From Ciona intestinalis (lineage: Eukaryota > Chordata > Ascidiacea > Phlebobranchia > Cionidae): a stretch of DNA of 64,000 bases. The translations under genes were made by a program, and so were the position numbers. The notes beneath the pieces were generated by a model. That model searched no databases and was not told where the DNA came from. It saw nothing but the letters and a program-made list of their open reading frames with translations. The number at the start of each line of letters is the position of its first letter. The stretch's first letter is position 1. Location: the NCBI RefSeq assembly GCF_000224145.3, contig NC_020172.2, positions 1,540,511 through 1,604,510 of the forward strand, read 5' to 3'. Below are positions 13,034-25,117 of the stretch, piece by piece.

Positions 13034-14442
13034 TAAGTATTTCGTCTTTTTCTGATTTCTTAAAAATTTAGGCAATTTACTGAAACAGTTGTTATTATTC
13101 ATCGTATTTATAAACACAAATGCCTAATCCTCTGAGCTGTACATTCTATGCATTGCTTCAATTGATCACATTTCCATGGCCATACACAGTATAGCATTCA
13201 CCTTTATACTGTCCACACATAAACCAGAGTTTATTTCCAAAGTTTCAAATCTAATTCATTTTTTTTCAATGTAAATGTCAATCATCGCTATTTGCCTAAG
13301 CATCATGCTTGAACCTTATACAATGTATTCAAAGTTCTTTACGAAGTTGCTGCTTATTTAAGCCCCAGGTTTGTGTATTTGATGAAGTTTTCCAACCTAT
13401 ACTCTATTGGTAATTTGGATAAACACTTTTTTTTAAGGTTTTTTTTTCTGTACTTGCTGTTTTTAGATGTCTAAAATTCAAATCTTGGCCACACCAAAAG
13501 AAAACCTTATGTTCTGTTGGTTCTAAATGAAAGATTTTGTTTTAGAGTTTTTTCCCATTTTATTTCTACATTGGTGATCAAATCATAGCCTACAATATGG
13601 TGCATTTTTATCAACTAAAATATATAACAATCCAGATATTGTATGTCACACAATATGCAACATCCTTAAATTAAATCATAAACTGTCAAAGTAAGTTCGA
13701 GGCAAGTCCTAACGTCAACATTGTGTTATTACTTTACATTAGCAAATGTTCTTAACTATATTGTCCAAGCAACCACCTCAGCTAGGACAATTTAGATAAA
13801 ACTTAAAAATGTTTCCTGAAAATAGCAAATTTAAATGTATTGCAATATGCGAGGCTTAATGGCCTGGTTTTATTACCTAAATATAAAGATTTTAGCACAG
13901 TCTGACATAACACATCACCTGACCGTTTTAACTCATAAGCGTACTGATTTTTCATTGATGATAAATTCCAACAATTTACTGTGCTTTATAGTACTGGTGA
14001 CTCTATTACACAAAAAAACTACATTGCTTTTTTGGAGATTTTCATTCGAGTGTTGTTATTCCTTATTTAATTCCTTGCAGCTTGTTCGCTATGTATACTT
14101 TGTGCATTTTATTTACATTGTTTTGTCTGGCGGTGTTGAATTTTGCTTCGATTTTTTAACAATATTATGTGTACTATGGTATTTCATTCTTTAAGATTAT
14201 AATTGAAATATAAAGGAAACTCATGTATCGTCGCATCAATAGCCAACATTAGGGCAAAAGTTTTTTTCTGTAACTTAAACATACTGCAGTGGTATGCATA
14301 ACTGGTGTGTGTGTTTGTGAGGTATGCAAGCAAGTCCAAGATATGTCATCAAATGTTGCAGTTGGTGTTGTAACATCAACTAGATATGCGATTCAGCAAA
14401 TAAAACGATGCAGTTAGCATTAGGAAAACGTTTTTTATGAAA
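13034..14442. other. Convergent intergenic spacer, no gene recognised
   Basis: 1.4 kb between the SLC26 stop codon and the end of the minus-strand Ctr-like gene, presumably the two 3' UTRs plus spacer. It is AT-rich. A 119-codon open frame at 13835-14194 has no family features and is judged fortuitous. Confidence 0.5.
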
Positions 14443-16364
14443 TTACTTCAAATGTTCCAGCTCCACCACCTTATCGCTTCTGTTCGTGTCTGACTTTTCG
14501 TTGTTATCAATTTCTACCGTTTGCGAATTCGGGAGACTCTTTTCGTTAACGCCGAAAATCATGAAGCCAGTACTGCATCCAAGCACAGAGCTCCCAGCCA
14601 GCCACGGGTTCATTGTCATCACGGAAAGCATTAACAAGTAAGACCACGCAAGCACCACGCAGTATAAAATAGTATTCGCTAGGTGGTGCAAAGTACTCAT
14701 CTTTTGTTCAACGTTCATTGCTGGTCTGCGAAAATTGTTCTTTTGTAAATTTATTCCACTGTGGTTTCAACACTGCCTAATAGCGTGACGGATAAACTTT
14801 CGCTACATTAGTTGTGTATATACAGTGGGGTGGATAAGATGGGACACCTTTCATTTTATTTCTCGTCCCATTTGGTAGTAAACAAAGAACCATCAAAGAA
14901 TTATAAAACCGTATCCCACGACTTCCGTAGGCCGTTGTTAATTGTTGTTTAAAACGTCATGATATTTGGATATTATGTGCTAAGGGTGTCCCACCTTACC
15001 ACATAGTTCTATACAAAGAACTACTGTTTGAAGCTCAATATAACGAAAAGGATCCGACATTCACAACCATACACGTAATTTAATACACTATAAGTGTATA
15101 GGAATCTGCTTAATAATGGTGATGTTAACCGCCACGTTCATTGTAGTCACAAATTAAGTCGCTTGTTATTTTACTACAGATGACTGATTTATACGAATGA
15201 GCTGCCGTGTGGAGGTTTCGTCATACCGTATATATAGCGCCAAGAAAGTGGAAGTAAGTCGTATGTAGCGATTACGGAAGCTAAATTAGATTAAACAAAT
15301 TCATCATTGTCGGGGGTAAGATGGGACATCTTTAGCACATAATTTCCAAATATCCGGACCCTGTTTAAAATTATTACTTTTTTTTTAATTCTTAAGATGT
15401 TCTTTATGAGAAAAAAAGCGAATAAAAAAGTGTCCCATCTTTCTCCACCCGACTATACATATCTTTCATGTTTGTTTAGACACTTCTGTTTAAAAATTCT
15501 AATGTATGTCGGTGCGCTTACCTTTTGCTATATTCTTCGGATAGTGAACTAGCTTCTTTATCAAAACATGTTACGTCACTGTCCGTGACGTCTCGTCCAG
15601 GCACGTGGCATTTCCCATGGCTTATCTGAACCGACTTTAGAAACTCGTGGCCAAGTCCAAGAAGAAATAAAACCACACAACTGACGACGAGTTCTAAAGA
15701 TGCGGCAAAAGATAAGCATAGGGGATATTTTAGTATCTGTAAAAGGTATTTACATATTATCGGCAAACACGGTGGTGGTGAACCCCGGCGCTTATCATTA
15801 ACAAAGTTAACACACAGAGCGAAACCATTACTTCTCATTACACGTAACACGTAAGGAATGATGAATGATAATGATTCCGCTGCTCCATGAACAACTGAAC
15901 GTTTGCGGTGTAAACTTGCGATATTGAATTTGAAAATCAACGGCGTGTGTAGCTTTGTACACATATAAGTACGATACATGGTAAATGTATTGGCGCGAAG
16001 TAAGGTTCCACAAACATATACTATTGTGGGGGAAGACGGGACACCTTTAGCACATAATATTTAAATATCCTGATCGTGTTTTAAACAATTAACAACGGTC
16101 TATGGGTTCGTGACAATGCGGTTTTATAATTCTTTTTTCTTTGATTGTTCTTTGTTTACTACCTAACGGGACGAGAAAATAGAATGAAAAGGTGTCCCAA
16201 TTTCCCCCTCTCTATACTATATCATAAAATTGCGTGGTATTCAACATGCCCTTACCAGTAACCGTCTGGACCCTCCAGAACTCGAACAAGTTGTAGAAGG
16301 GAAGTTTGCTTGTAAATGCGGTGAGATGCGCTCCGTGTGTTGCTCCACTAACATAAGACGTCAT
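14443..16364 (-). CDS. Ctr/SLC31-type copper transporter, divergent N-terminus
   Basis: Predicted three-helix copper transporter of 187 residues; Ctr proteins form trimers that pass Cu(I). Exons in order: 16364-16256, 15693-15522, 14725-14443; phases close. The first exon ends FEFWRVQTVTG, at the usual pre-TM1 position. Exon 2 carries TM1 (ELVVSCVVLFLLGLGHEFLK). The last exon carries the TM2 methionine pair as MLSVM (MxxxM) and the TM3 glycine pair as GCSTG (GxxxG), the two hallmarks of the family. Unlike the neighbour at 19637, the N-terminus has almost no methionine clusters, and the usual MTF before TM1 reads AFT. A ligand-poor or specialised Ctr is possible (Ctr2-like behaviour is an inference). 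The acidic, Ser-rich C-tail lacks the terminal CH motif. Two MITEs sit in intron 2 and one in intron 1. Confidence 0.8.
14822..15005 (-). mobile_element. MITE copy 4 (subfamily A)
   Basis: The left end (agtggggtggataagatggg) and body are clear; the right end decays after gtcccaccttacc. It lies in intron 2 of the minus-strand Ctr-like gene. Confidence 0.75.
15308..15457 (+). mobile_element. MITE copy 5 (subfamily A, shortened)
   Basis: Both ends are present (tcgggggtaagatggg ... ctccacccgacta), with an internal deletion. It lies about 65 bp beyond exon 2 of the Ctr-like gene, inside intron 2. Confidence 0.75.
16017..16219 (+). mobile_element. MITE copy 6 (subfamily A)
   Basis: Near full-length copy in intron 1 of the minus-strand Ctr-like gene. 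It ends about 37 bp from the exon 1 donor site. Confidence 0.8.
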
Positions 16365-17267
16365 TTCTATAATCACTGCTGCCTTTTTTATTTTCAAATT
16401 GAACTCCCAACACCACTGCATAGACTAGAGCTTGCAGGCCAAAGGCGTTACATTGCACACTGCGTTTAAACGATTAATTTGTGTTCTTTTTGATACTAAC
16501 CGCCACTCAACCACACAAAGCACTTCAGTTAATTTCTTTTACGCCCCAAGGCCGAATACGCACAACCGTCTTAACTGTGAACAACACGCTGTACACGTTT
16601 TAAACCTTATTTTGATCTATACAGCTTTCCAGGATCCTGTTCAGTGCTTGTCAGGCTGTAATCTAGATACTATATTTTAAACCGCTTTGTAATAGGAATG
16701 TTCACTGAACTATAACTTGACAGAGATTTAAACTTGAGGCGTACAATGATCCTTCCGTCATGCATGAACTGATGCTAGAAAAACACGTTATTTTTTATAC
16801 TAGAAAAGCATGCTTTTTACGCAGGCGTGTACATTTGTTTTGCTGATTTGATTGCGTAGGACGAACCAGCTGTTGTTTCAGTTTGCAACACGCGCTAACC
16901 TGATAGCTTAGTCAGCTTTTTTACGAAAATCCACGCCTTGGCTGGTCTTTTAGTTGTATTCTTGGTCAGCGGTCAGTACTGCGCATCGGTTCGCTTGGTT
17001 TGAAGTCTGAAGGTATTATAGCCAGGTTTATGTCGCTTTAAAATGGCAATTTCAGATTCATATAAGGATTTCACTATTTCAGTAAACACCGTGGAGATTT
17101 TAAGATCTCTTTTGAGATTGCTGCAAAATAAACGGACTGTTTGCCTTCAGTACACTATGGAATTTGGCCTTTTATTACGTTTACTTTCACATTTATTTGA
17201 AGGGGGTGTTCAAAGGTGTTTTCAGAAGCATTTGCTATATTTAAAACTTAGTCAGACTATCTGGTAA

Positions 17268-17874
17268 ATGGTTAGGAAAATGGTCAAGATAATTCTCAAT
17301 GCCACTACCACGAGCTACCTGAATATTTCGTTCGTAACTTTACAGCCAGAAGAGACGAATAAAGTTGTGTACTGGGTGCCGATTGGAGTAGTTATTGCAG
17401 CATTTGCAGTCTTTGGTATTTATATATTTTTAATCAGGTAGGTTTCTGTTTTGGCGTATTCACTATACCGGAAACGTATGTAGTAGACATATCATGATAT
17501 ACATGCACTTTGCATCGACAAATATCAACTGTACAGTATGTGCTACTGCATTAAAAATTTTAGGCTTCACTTACTATTTCTTGTTTACTTCTGTTGCATG
17601 TACAAACTGCTTACCTAAACCAAAACAGATAAACCACTATTGTAAACTAAAGTATAGCATTGCCTTTGGCACATCACCCACGTTTCTACGTGTACAGCGG
17701 CACGAAAAGCTATTATTCAATGACATTTATTCAACCAGCATTGGTGTACTTGAACCAGCACACCCATCTAAAAGCAAAAAAGGTCAAGCTGTCGTAATAA
17801 AGAACCAAGCCCGTGCAGTCTCATTAAACTTACCACAAGACATGATACCCTCCACTTCGTCACATTTACCATGA
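17268..17874 (+). CDS. Candidate small single-pass membrane protein
   Basis: Not recognised. An open frame from ATG 17268 reaches a consensus donor (AG|GTAGGT) at 17437. It encodes a short N-terminus with two N-glycosylation sequons (NATT, NISF) followed by one strong hydrophobic segment (VVYWVPIGVVIAAFAVFGIY). A downstream open frame ending at 17874 encodes a polar, basic, Ser/Pro-rich tail ending STSSHLP. Two phase-compatible acceptors could join them, at 17486 (49-nt intron) or 17657 (220-nt intron); the second gives the more ordinary tail. Topology would be an outside N-terminus and a cytoplasmic tail. No signal peptide is obvious. It sits between the two divergent Ctr genes. Existence as a gene is plausible, not proven. 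Confidence 0.4.
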
Positions 17875-17911
17875 TAACTTATTGCATTTGTATTTTATAT
17901 TTGACCTTTAA

Positions 17912-18090
17912 AGGAATGGGGTAAGATGTGGCGTTTTCATGCTCTTTTCTCATCTCAAACAAAAAGTATTTACAGATTTTACAACCTTAGCCCAGCAACT
18001 TAAAAAGAGCGTTGATATTTCTTTAAAACACGACCAGGAAATATTATGTTTAGGTGTTAATGGTATCTCATCACGCCCCACAGTACTATA
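17912..18090 (-). mobile_element. MITE copy 7 (subfamily B)
   Basis: A variant form with ends ggggtaagatg and cgccccacagtactata. The interior matches copies 8, 25, 29 and 33 better than subfamily A. Confidence 0.7.
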
Positions 18091-19636
18091 TACATGTTAT
18101 GTACAGTAAAGGCTATATACAAGCCCCGAAGAGAAATTGGTTTGTTTTTTTACGTTACACGCGCTTCTGAATTTAAATACAAAAAAAGTATTATGCTGCT
18201 TACTGTCGTATACTTCTTCTCTCTTGTGGTTTCGGGGCGTGGATACATTTTTGAGTGAACGGGCTTCAAATTAAGATAAACTGTTTTTCCTTTATTGAAT
18301 ATATAGCGGGTATGACTATAACTAGAAATCAAAAACTTCACAAGTTTCGATGCTGATGTATGTAAATTGTACGAAGAAGAGTAAAAGAAGATTACAAACA
18401 TATTGTCCAACGCATTATGTATTGAATGTTACAATAGTCATAAATCCTTTTGTGAAAACAAAATTTCGTAGGATTGTCCGTGGCAAACAAACGGCTTAGG
18501 AATCCACAGGGGTTCAAATTCAAGTGTAATGTTGACTACCATGCACGGCATTTTTACAAGGATTCCTTTATAAAAGTTTGAAGCTATATTTTTTTTGATC
18601 GGGCGTGACACCGTGTCTATAATCAGATTTTTAAAGTAGATTGCTTGTTAAAAAAATGGCATGTCTTAACCAAAACATCGTCATTGAGTGTGCGCGTTTG
18701 GGGATTTCTACAGCGATTTTCAAAACCAAGTATTCGGCTGTAAACAAATTGACGGCGTAAAGTTTCCACGTCTTCCTAAACTTCTTCACCGGCCCTGCTG
18801 AGAGTTTATTATGATTCAGCTTCGCTATGAGAAACGCGTTAATTACGCGCTAAGGGGAAACATACTAGTTTCGTTCCGCCTATGAAAATCCATGGGAACA
18901 GGGCCGAGGTTGGGAATGATTGTATTGTTATCAGACCTTGCACAGCAGGACTGGCTTAAAATAAGTTTTAAAATTAGCCTCAAGTTAAATCTATTAAAAC
19001 GAACTCCGTTAATTAAACAGTTCTACCAAGTGTATATATAGTGAGAGGCGACAGTGAATTTTTTCTGCTGATACAGTGTGAATAAACTTTAGTCTGTTTA
19101 ACTGGAATCGACTTGCATAGTAAGTTTTAGCTGTGTAAGCATGTACCACCAGCAGTGTAGTAACCAGTTGGTCAGATACAGTGGAATTTTAGCAATAATT
19201 CCTGTATAAAAGCTAAATAAGGGGCGCGCCACAGAGTCTAACGTTTAATATGCAATCAAAAATAGGTATTATCTAAACCGGCTTGCAATTTTGTCGGACG
19301 ACCAAACGCAATATATGTTTGGCGAGTACAGTATACACAGCAGTTACTTTAGTAGTTATTCCCAGTTGGTTTAACCCGCGTTATGTTTAGGTTTATTATT
19401 AAACCATACAATTAATTAAAAGCTAGAGATCGTTGTGCAAAATTATTTACATCATTGTTATTGTTATACGCTCTTACCCTACATACGATATTTCACCATG
19501 GTACACCATAAAAGCGAAGGCACATTTCGTATTTTATTGGCCAATTAAATTTTACTGCTTTTTAAATGAAGTGACCGATTGGACTCTATTACTTACTATA
19601 ACTGATTTTAAGGCAGTAGTCATAAATATATAAAAT
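18091..19636. other. Upstream region of the Ctr gene, nothing recognised
   Basis: 1.5 kb before the plus-strand Ctr start codon. A possible TATA-like string gtatatatagtgag occurs near 19031. I saw no conserved open frame or RNA gene. Confidence 0.4.
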
Positions 19637-21896
19637 ATGGAGGGAAATTCTTCAATGGGAAATATGATGTCTATGGAAGGAACGATGATGATGACGATGA
19701 CGTTCACAAACCAACTTCCATTTTTTCTTCTTCTTAAGTCGATTGAAATAAGAAATAACATGGGTAGAAAATGCTCTTTAGTTCTATGTATAGTAGGTCG
19801 GGGGGAGATGGGTCATGTTTTAATTTTATTTTGCTGTCCCAGTTGGTATAGCAAACAAAGAATATTTACAGAAAAATATAATCGTAGCCCCGCCACTGAA
19901 AAAAATCGCTGTTAATTATTAAAAGACGATTAGAAAATATGTGATTTTGGTGCTAACGGTATCCCATCTTACCCCATATAACTATACATACGGTGTTGGT
20001 TTTATAGCTCCCTTTTTTATAAGCCATTTTATTTTAAAACGCAGGTCCAAAAATCCCATTATATTAGTTAGCGCTGTTGGCGTCATTGCAGATGTCAAAA
20101 TGTTATGGGTGTAAAGCATATACTGTCATTTAAACACGTCGACACAAAAATGCCTGTTTTAACATCGGATCCACAGAAAATGCTGCCACACACTTTTAAT
20201 AGGTGTTAAAGTACGCACACATTAAAGGATTTATTTATTCTTCTGCTGATTATTCTTAAAGTTCCAAGTACTGCAAGACAAATAGCATAATGCAAATATA
20301 CTCAAAAAAATTAACATTGGAATTTTATTATTGTCGAGAAAATGTGGTTTTCAATTGAGAATGGAAAAGTTATATGAAAGCGTTGCCTTGGTAAAGTAAA
20401 TAACATCTTATTTGTACGCAATTTGAACAATTTGGTTTTTTAATGAAATTTGACTTATAATACGCCTTTTATGTCACAACGTAGTTTTGTGATTTTCGTT
20501 CTTTTTACTTTTTAACTTGGGGAACGAATTAGGTGGATTCTAGGTATCTTTTTGTCACTGAGTTTTTATGTTTAAATATGTACTTAAAATGTATAAGAAC
20601 CATGTTTATATAACTGCTGTTGTAGACATTCTACTAAACCACTTCATTAACTATAGATTTATTACTTGAATCGCTCAAACGGCAATAGTCTTTTCTAAGA
20701 ATCTTTTTATAAAAGCTAAGAAAGTTTTTTTTATAAAAGCATCTATATTTCCATAAATGCATTTTGACATACAAACATGTTTCAGAACTCGCCATCGCTG
20801 GCTTTATAATGTTCCTGCTTGGCGTTTTTTACGAGTTTCTCAAACACTATCGTCTCTGCCTTGCTTCAATGACAACATGCCCAGTCTCGTGCTGCAGCTG
20901 CAATGAGCAACACAGTGACATTAAGGAGAGCAAATCAAATGAATCAATTGTTAGGACGAAGGTAAAACTGTGGTATTAGCAGTGGCAGCATATAGACTCG
21001 CTTTCGGCGCAATTGTACATCTATATATACCAGTAAAACAACCCCCACATTTGGTAGGATGTCCTGTCATGGGCGTAAAGATAATTCACAAACATTTGTG
21101 AAATCGGTCCTTTATATTCTTTTAGCCTGTAAAACCGAGCAGAACACGGCTGTTATATATACCCCTGCTTAAATTAAGATGCTTTATATTACATTCATTT
21201 CTGCATACATCAGAATTCATTATTAATCTTAGCTTGTACAAAAATAAAATTATTAGGTTTATTGTTACAATCTTTGAGTATTGTCTAAATACGAATATAT
21301 TTACACTGTTGCAGTTGGTGGTAAAGCAACCAATCAGAAACGGATTGCCCAAGATCGACGACAGTCGCATGGATACTGAAGTAAGAATCAAAAAAGAGAA
21401 GCAAAGGGAAGATAGGTACACAAGAATGTTAATATTTTTTAAACTATATATACACTATTTTTACAAAACATTTCTTGTACATGGCTGGCACTGGTTACTA
21501 GCGAAACCTTTTGTTCAAAGGTATTCTTGTCTCATCCACAAATATGAATCAGATTGTAAAGTTTGGTGCATATATGATATGTTATAACGACTGTCGTTGC
21601 CACGCAGGTATAAATAAATTTTATTCATTTCTTCATTTATTTACACTTGTCACAGTTCACCAATTCCTCACGGAACGTTGGTCACGATTCATTTGATCGA
21701 GACACTAGTTCATGGCGTGCAGTTGCTCGTTTCTTACGTCATAATGCTATCTGTAATGACGTATAATGTTTCGATTGTGATCTGCATTCTGGCCGGTTGT
21801 ATGGTCGGTTACTTCACATCGAATTGGCCGGAACGTGGCAGGAGAAGAAAAGCAAGACGCAATGACATCATGACAAGACAGACCGACTGCCATTAA
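19637..21896 (+). CDS. High-affinity copper transporter (Ctr1/SLC31A1-like)
   Basis: Predicted plasma-membrane Cu(I) channel of 214 residues. Exons: 19637-19763, 20786-20961, 21315-21415, 21656-21896; phases close. The N-terminus is methionine-rich (MGNMMSMEGTMMMTMTF), the copper-capturing motif of Ctr1, leading into LPFFLLLKS before TM1. Exon 2 gives TM1 (ELAIAGFIMFLLGVFYEFLK) and a Cys-rich stretch (CPVSCCSC) in the TM1-TM2 loop. The last exon holds TM2 with MxxxM (MLSVM), TM3 with GxxxG (GCMVG) and a C-terminus ending DCH, close to the usual HCH copper-binding tail. Exon 3 encodes a charged loop. The 3' half of the last exon and the sequence after it are duplicated at 25775-26050. The start is the only Met ahead of the Met-rich tract. 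Confidence 0.9.
19791..19986 (-). mobile_element. MITE copy 8 (subfamily B)
   Basis: Full-length variant copy in intron 1 of the Ctr gene, starting 28 bp after the exon 1 donor. Confidence 0.8.
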
Positions 21897-22255
21897 ACTG
21901 TACATATCGTAGTAAGATCAGAAAATGTCGCCAAAAAAAATAATTTTCCAATTCCTCTATACGAGTACCATTTGTAGAAATATTTTAACCACAAAAGTAG
22001 TTTTATATGTATAGCTGCATATGGTTACGCAACTGGTATTTCAATTGCCTGACATTAAATCTGCGTGCACCCATACGCAATCCAATGTCGTCAGTGATTA
22101 TTAGTACACCAGTATAGTGATTACAAGGTGTTGTACTCAGAATGAAGAGAGTCCTGTGTTAAGGTAGTGCATCATTATACATTAAAGCCCGAAACGCGGT
22201 GCTTACTGAGTAAGGTTTTCGTTTGTACTGTTAGGCCTGGACCATAAATGCTTGT

Positions 22256-24069
22256 TTAATTTGTTTCCGACATTCGTTTTTTGATCAGATCTTGAATCCA
22301 AGCTAGTGTTGAACCTAATGACTGCTGGTCATTGCTCGTCTGCTGTCTGACACTTTCGTTAGAATGGTGGGTATTGTTAACATTCTGACGGTCTGGTTTA
22401 TGAATGGGAACCTTCGACTCTTTACGGTTTGCATGTTCCCACGTTGGCCAAGGACTTGTTTCATCATTTCTCTCCAGAGTAACATTGGACTGACTTGGTT
22501 GTTGCACACTTGATGTTGAAGTTAGATCCACAGCAACCTTCTTTTTAGGTCGCCTTGCTGCTTCAACTTTAACTTTTTTCACAGGTGGTTCCGGTGGTGG
22601 ATTGCTGGTCGTTGAAGTTGGCATTTGTTGTTCATCAGTTGACGTTTGTGTTAATGTATTTGGTTTCGTCCTGTACACGTTAATAAATTGAATCATTCTC
22701 TAGGTACTACCAACGTGGGTACTACCAATAACACACACACCGATTGTTATACACTGCACCTTTTTTTTATAGATGACAATATTCAGAATTTCTTAATAAA
22801 GTGAGTTGACAAAGCATGTACATAATTATATTACCTTTTTCAAAATCATATTACCTTTTAACATTCGTACTTGGTTTTGACTTCTGTGGAGAAATCAATT
22901 GCGGATTTATCTTCGAAGCTTGTCTGAAAAAAATAAACAACAAACTTTAGTGGGTTTTAATAAAGTTTCGTAAACATACAATATCAAGTTAATAGAGAAG
23001 TCAAACTCATTTCGAAGTTAATTTCTATGTTACGTAGTATATAGTGCAGCCATGCTGGAGAACAAGAATGGACATCATAGACTGCAAGTTTACACAACCG
23101 AATTGTAGATGTATTTTACTTACAACTTTAAAGTGTCGTAGATGCTTCTGCTGTTTTCCGGCTTATCTCTTTGAAGTATATTTATAATAGTCTCCGGCAT
23201 ATTGCAGGTCAGAGCAAACCAAATACCCCTAGCTAACTCAGCGCGGCTTAAATGCGGAAGATTAAACTTCTGAGTAGCGATTCGAAAAATGATCAGCAAC
23301 GAAGCACAGAAACCAACCAATAGCGGATCTTGTTCGCTTATTTTTGTGATTAGAAAGTGGTTGAAATCTTTGTCAAAATTTTTCGTTACTGTTTTCTCGA
23401 ACGACTTGTCTATTTCTTTTACTTTTCCCTTCATTTCTAACTCCAGATAACCATCCATTGCTGGCAAAGAAACTTTAAGAATTTGGAATATAGTTTTCCG
23501 TCCTATTTTAAACTGATGGTTGTCTGCAGAAGTATCTCCAAAGTTATCCACCAACTCAATGAGCCGCTGAAGAAGTTGGTCTCCTGTTAAACTCCCGATA
23601 TCATGGATGTTCCCTTCGTCCGTTATAAACTTCGAGTCGCACAACCTTTTAAATATCGAACCATCCGCTGTAAGAAATAGAAAACTGAATCAAGCCGAAA
23701 TATTACAAATAGTAGAGTGGGAAAGATGGGACACCTTTTCGTTCCATTTTCTTGTCCCATTTGGTAGTAAACAAATAACATTTAAATATTTATAAAACCG
23801 TTTCTTCACGACTCCCACAGAGCGCGTTATTGTTAATTGTTTAGATTTAGAACACGATCAGGATATTTGGATATTATGTGCTAAAGGTCTCCCGTCTTCC
23901 CCCACATCATTGTATCTTCCTTGTTCATACAGATCATCAATGATAATATAATTTTAATGTGAGTGTAAACATTAAAATACCTAGCTGTATCTCAACGACG
24001 ATCTCTAGTATAGTTAAAAGTTCAAAGCTAATAATGTACAACGTAGTTCACACAAAACCTACCCTCCAT
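22256..24069 (-). CDS. Uncharacterised gene X, copy A
   Basis: Family not recognised. Exons in order: 24069-24063 (ATG plus four bases), 23667-23124, 22923-22855, 22670-22256; phases close to give 344 residues. Residues 1 to about 185 look like a compact, mostly helical domain (SLTGDQLLQRLIELVDNFGD, DPLLVGFCASLLIIFRIATQ, RAELARGIWFALTCNMPETI). The rest is polar and probably disordered: a Pro/Glu patch (PPPEPPVKK), a basic patch (RRPKKK) that could serve as a nuclear signal or AT-hook-like DNA contact, then Gln/Ser/Asn-rich sequence and a final amphipathic helix (LAWIQDLIKKRMSETN). No signal peptide or membrane segment. A nuclear, protein-binding role is only a guess. Intron 1 holds MITE copy 9 at the same place as in copy B. 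Confidence 0.75.
23710..23912 (-). mobile_element. MITE copy 9 (subfamily A), shared by both duplication units
   Basis: It lies in intron 1 of X copy A. The flank (tcaagccgaaatattac) is also found beside copy 11 in X copy B, so this insertion predates the duplication. Confidence 0.85.
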
Positions 24070-24632
24070 TTTTATTGTGAGTCCAGAGTATATCAGTAAG
24101 ATTTCGAACGTTTTCAAAATCCGAAACGTACCAGTTATAGCAAAATACAGTATTTATAACTCATTGACACCTATATGCAACAGTCGCCTGTGAACTATAG
24201 TGGTATATACTAATCCTATAATAAACACTTCAGTATACTATGATAAAACTGTGCCGTTACTCATTAGTAGGAAAGCAGTAGATGTGATTACACCTCACTT
24301 CCGGATTTGCAAGTAAACAATTAATGCACCATCTGACGTCACACTTTGCGTTTAATTTCTATATTCTACAGCACAGAAGACAATATTTTAATTTCTATAT
24401 ACGGTACCTATATGCACTGTTGTTTGTAAACTATGCTACACTGCGTAATTGTATTTGTACGCGTTGGTTTAATTATTAAGTACTATAATTGTAAAAGTTG
24501 TTATAATAAATTAACTAAATGAAATAAATGCACTTACTATAGAAATATATTACCAACTTCAAAACTTTGTGATGGTTGGGCATTGCACATATCTATATTT
24601 ACTGTTAAGTTGTACATCTTGTATTAACTACA

Positions 24633-24776
24633 ATGGATATGCCAGAGGAATATTATGCTCAAGTCCCAATCGAAACAGACGTGGTCCATGAAGAGGACCC
24701 GTACGAAAAAGTCGGAATCTCATCTTTGTCATCAGGAATGCCAATATCTGGATATGTTGATTACTCGTATATGAGG
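24633..24776 (+). pseudogene. Orphan first exon of the NHL-repeat gene (unit A)
   Basis: It encodes a near-copy of the 47-residue leader of the NHL gene at 29927 (starting MDMPEEYYAQVP, with SSLSSGMPISGYVDYSY near its end). The last codons carry a two-base insertion next to the donor. None of the three propeller exons follows before the Ctr relic at 25775. It is best read as the 5' piece left by the tandem duplication, with its intron later interrupted by the MITE and SINE at 24921-25595. Whether it is transcribed is unknown. Confidence 0.8.
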
Positions 24777-24920
24777 TATACGCGGTGTCTCTAAAATTCA
24801 GCGCTAACTTGCTGAGCGCGAACACGTTTTACAAAGTATAGGTTCAAAGTTAGAATAAGCGAGAACAGCTCGAGCTATCCTGGATACCTACTTTTCTGCT
24901 TTTATTGGTTGTTAGATATA

Positions 24921-25117
24921 TAGTAGGGTGGGTGAAGAGGAGACACCTTTTAGCTCTATTTGTTTTCCTCCCATTTAGTAGTAAAAGCAAAGAACATTCA
25001 AACATTTATAAAACTATATCCTCACGACTCCCATAGACCGTCGTTAATTGTTTAAAACACGATCAGGATACTTGGATATTATGTTCTAAAGGTGTCCCAT
25101 CTCCCCCCACTCTAGTA
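24921..25117 (-). mobile_element. MITE copy 10 (subfamily A)
   Basis: Complete element (tagtagggtgggtgaagagg ... cccccactctagta). It forms part of an insertion absent from the matching place in unit B. Confidence 0.85.

Larger units (their letters stand above)
21725..24776. repeat. Segmental duplication unit A
   Basis: This stretch matches unit B (25775-30110) in order and orientation: the Ctr terminal exon and 3' flank, the whole X gene, its upstream flank and the first NHL exon. Coding stretches of X are nearly identical between units; non-coding parts differ by point changes and insertions. Unit A intron sequence after the NHL exon resumes at about 25697-25735, after an insertion. Confidence 0.85.

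Noticed and set aside
13835-14194. 119-codon open frame
   Set aside because: It has low-complexity, Phe/Leu/Tyr-rich composition typical of AT-rich DNA and lies in a 3' spacer.
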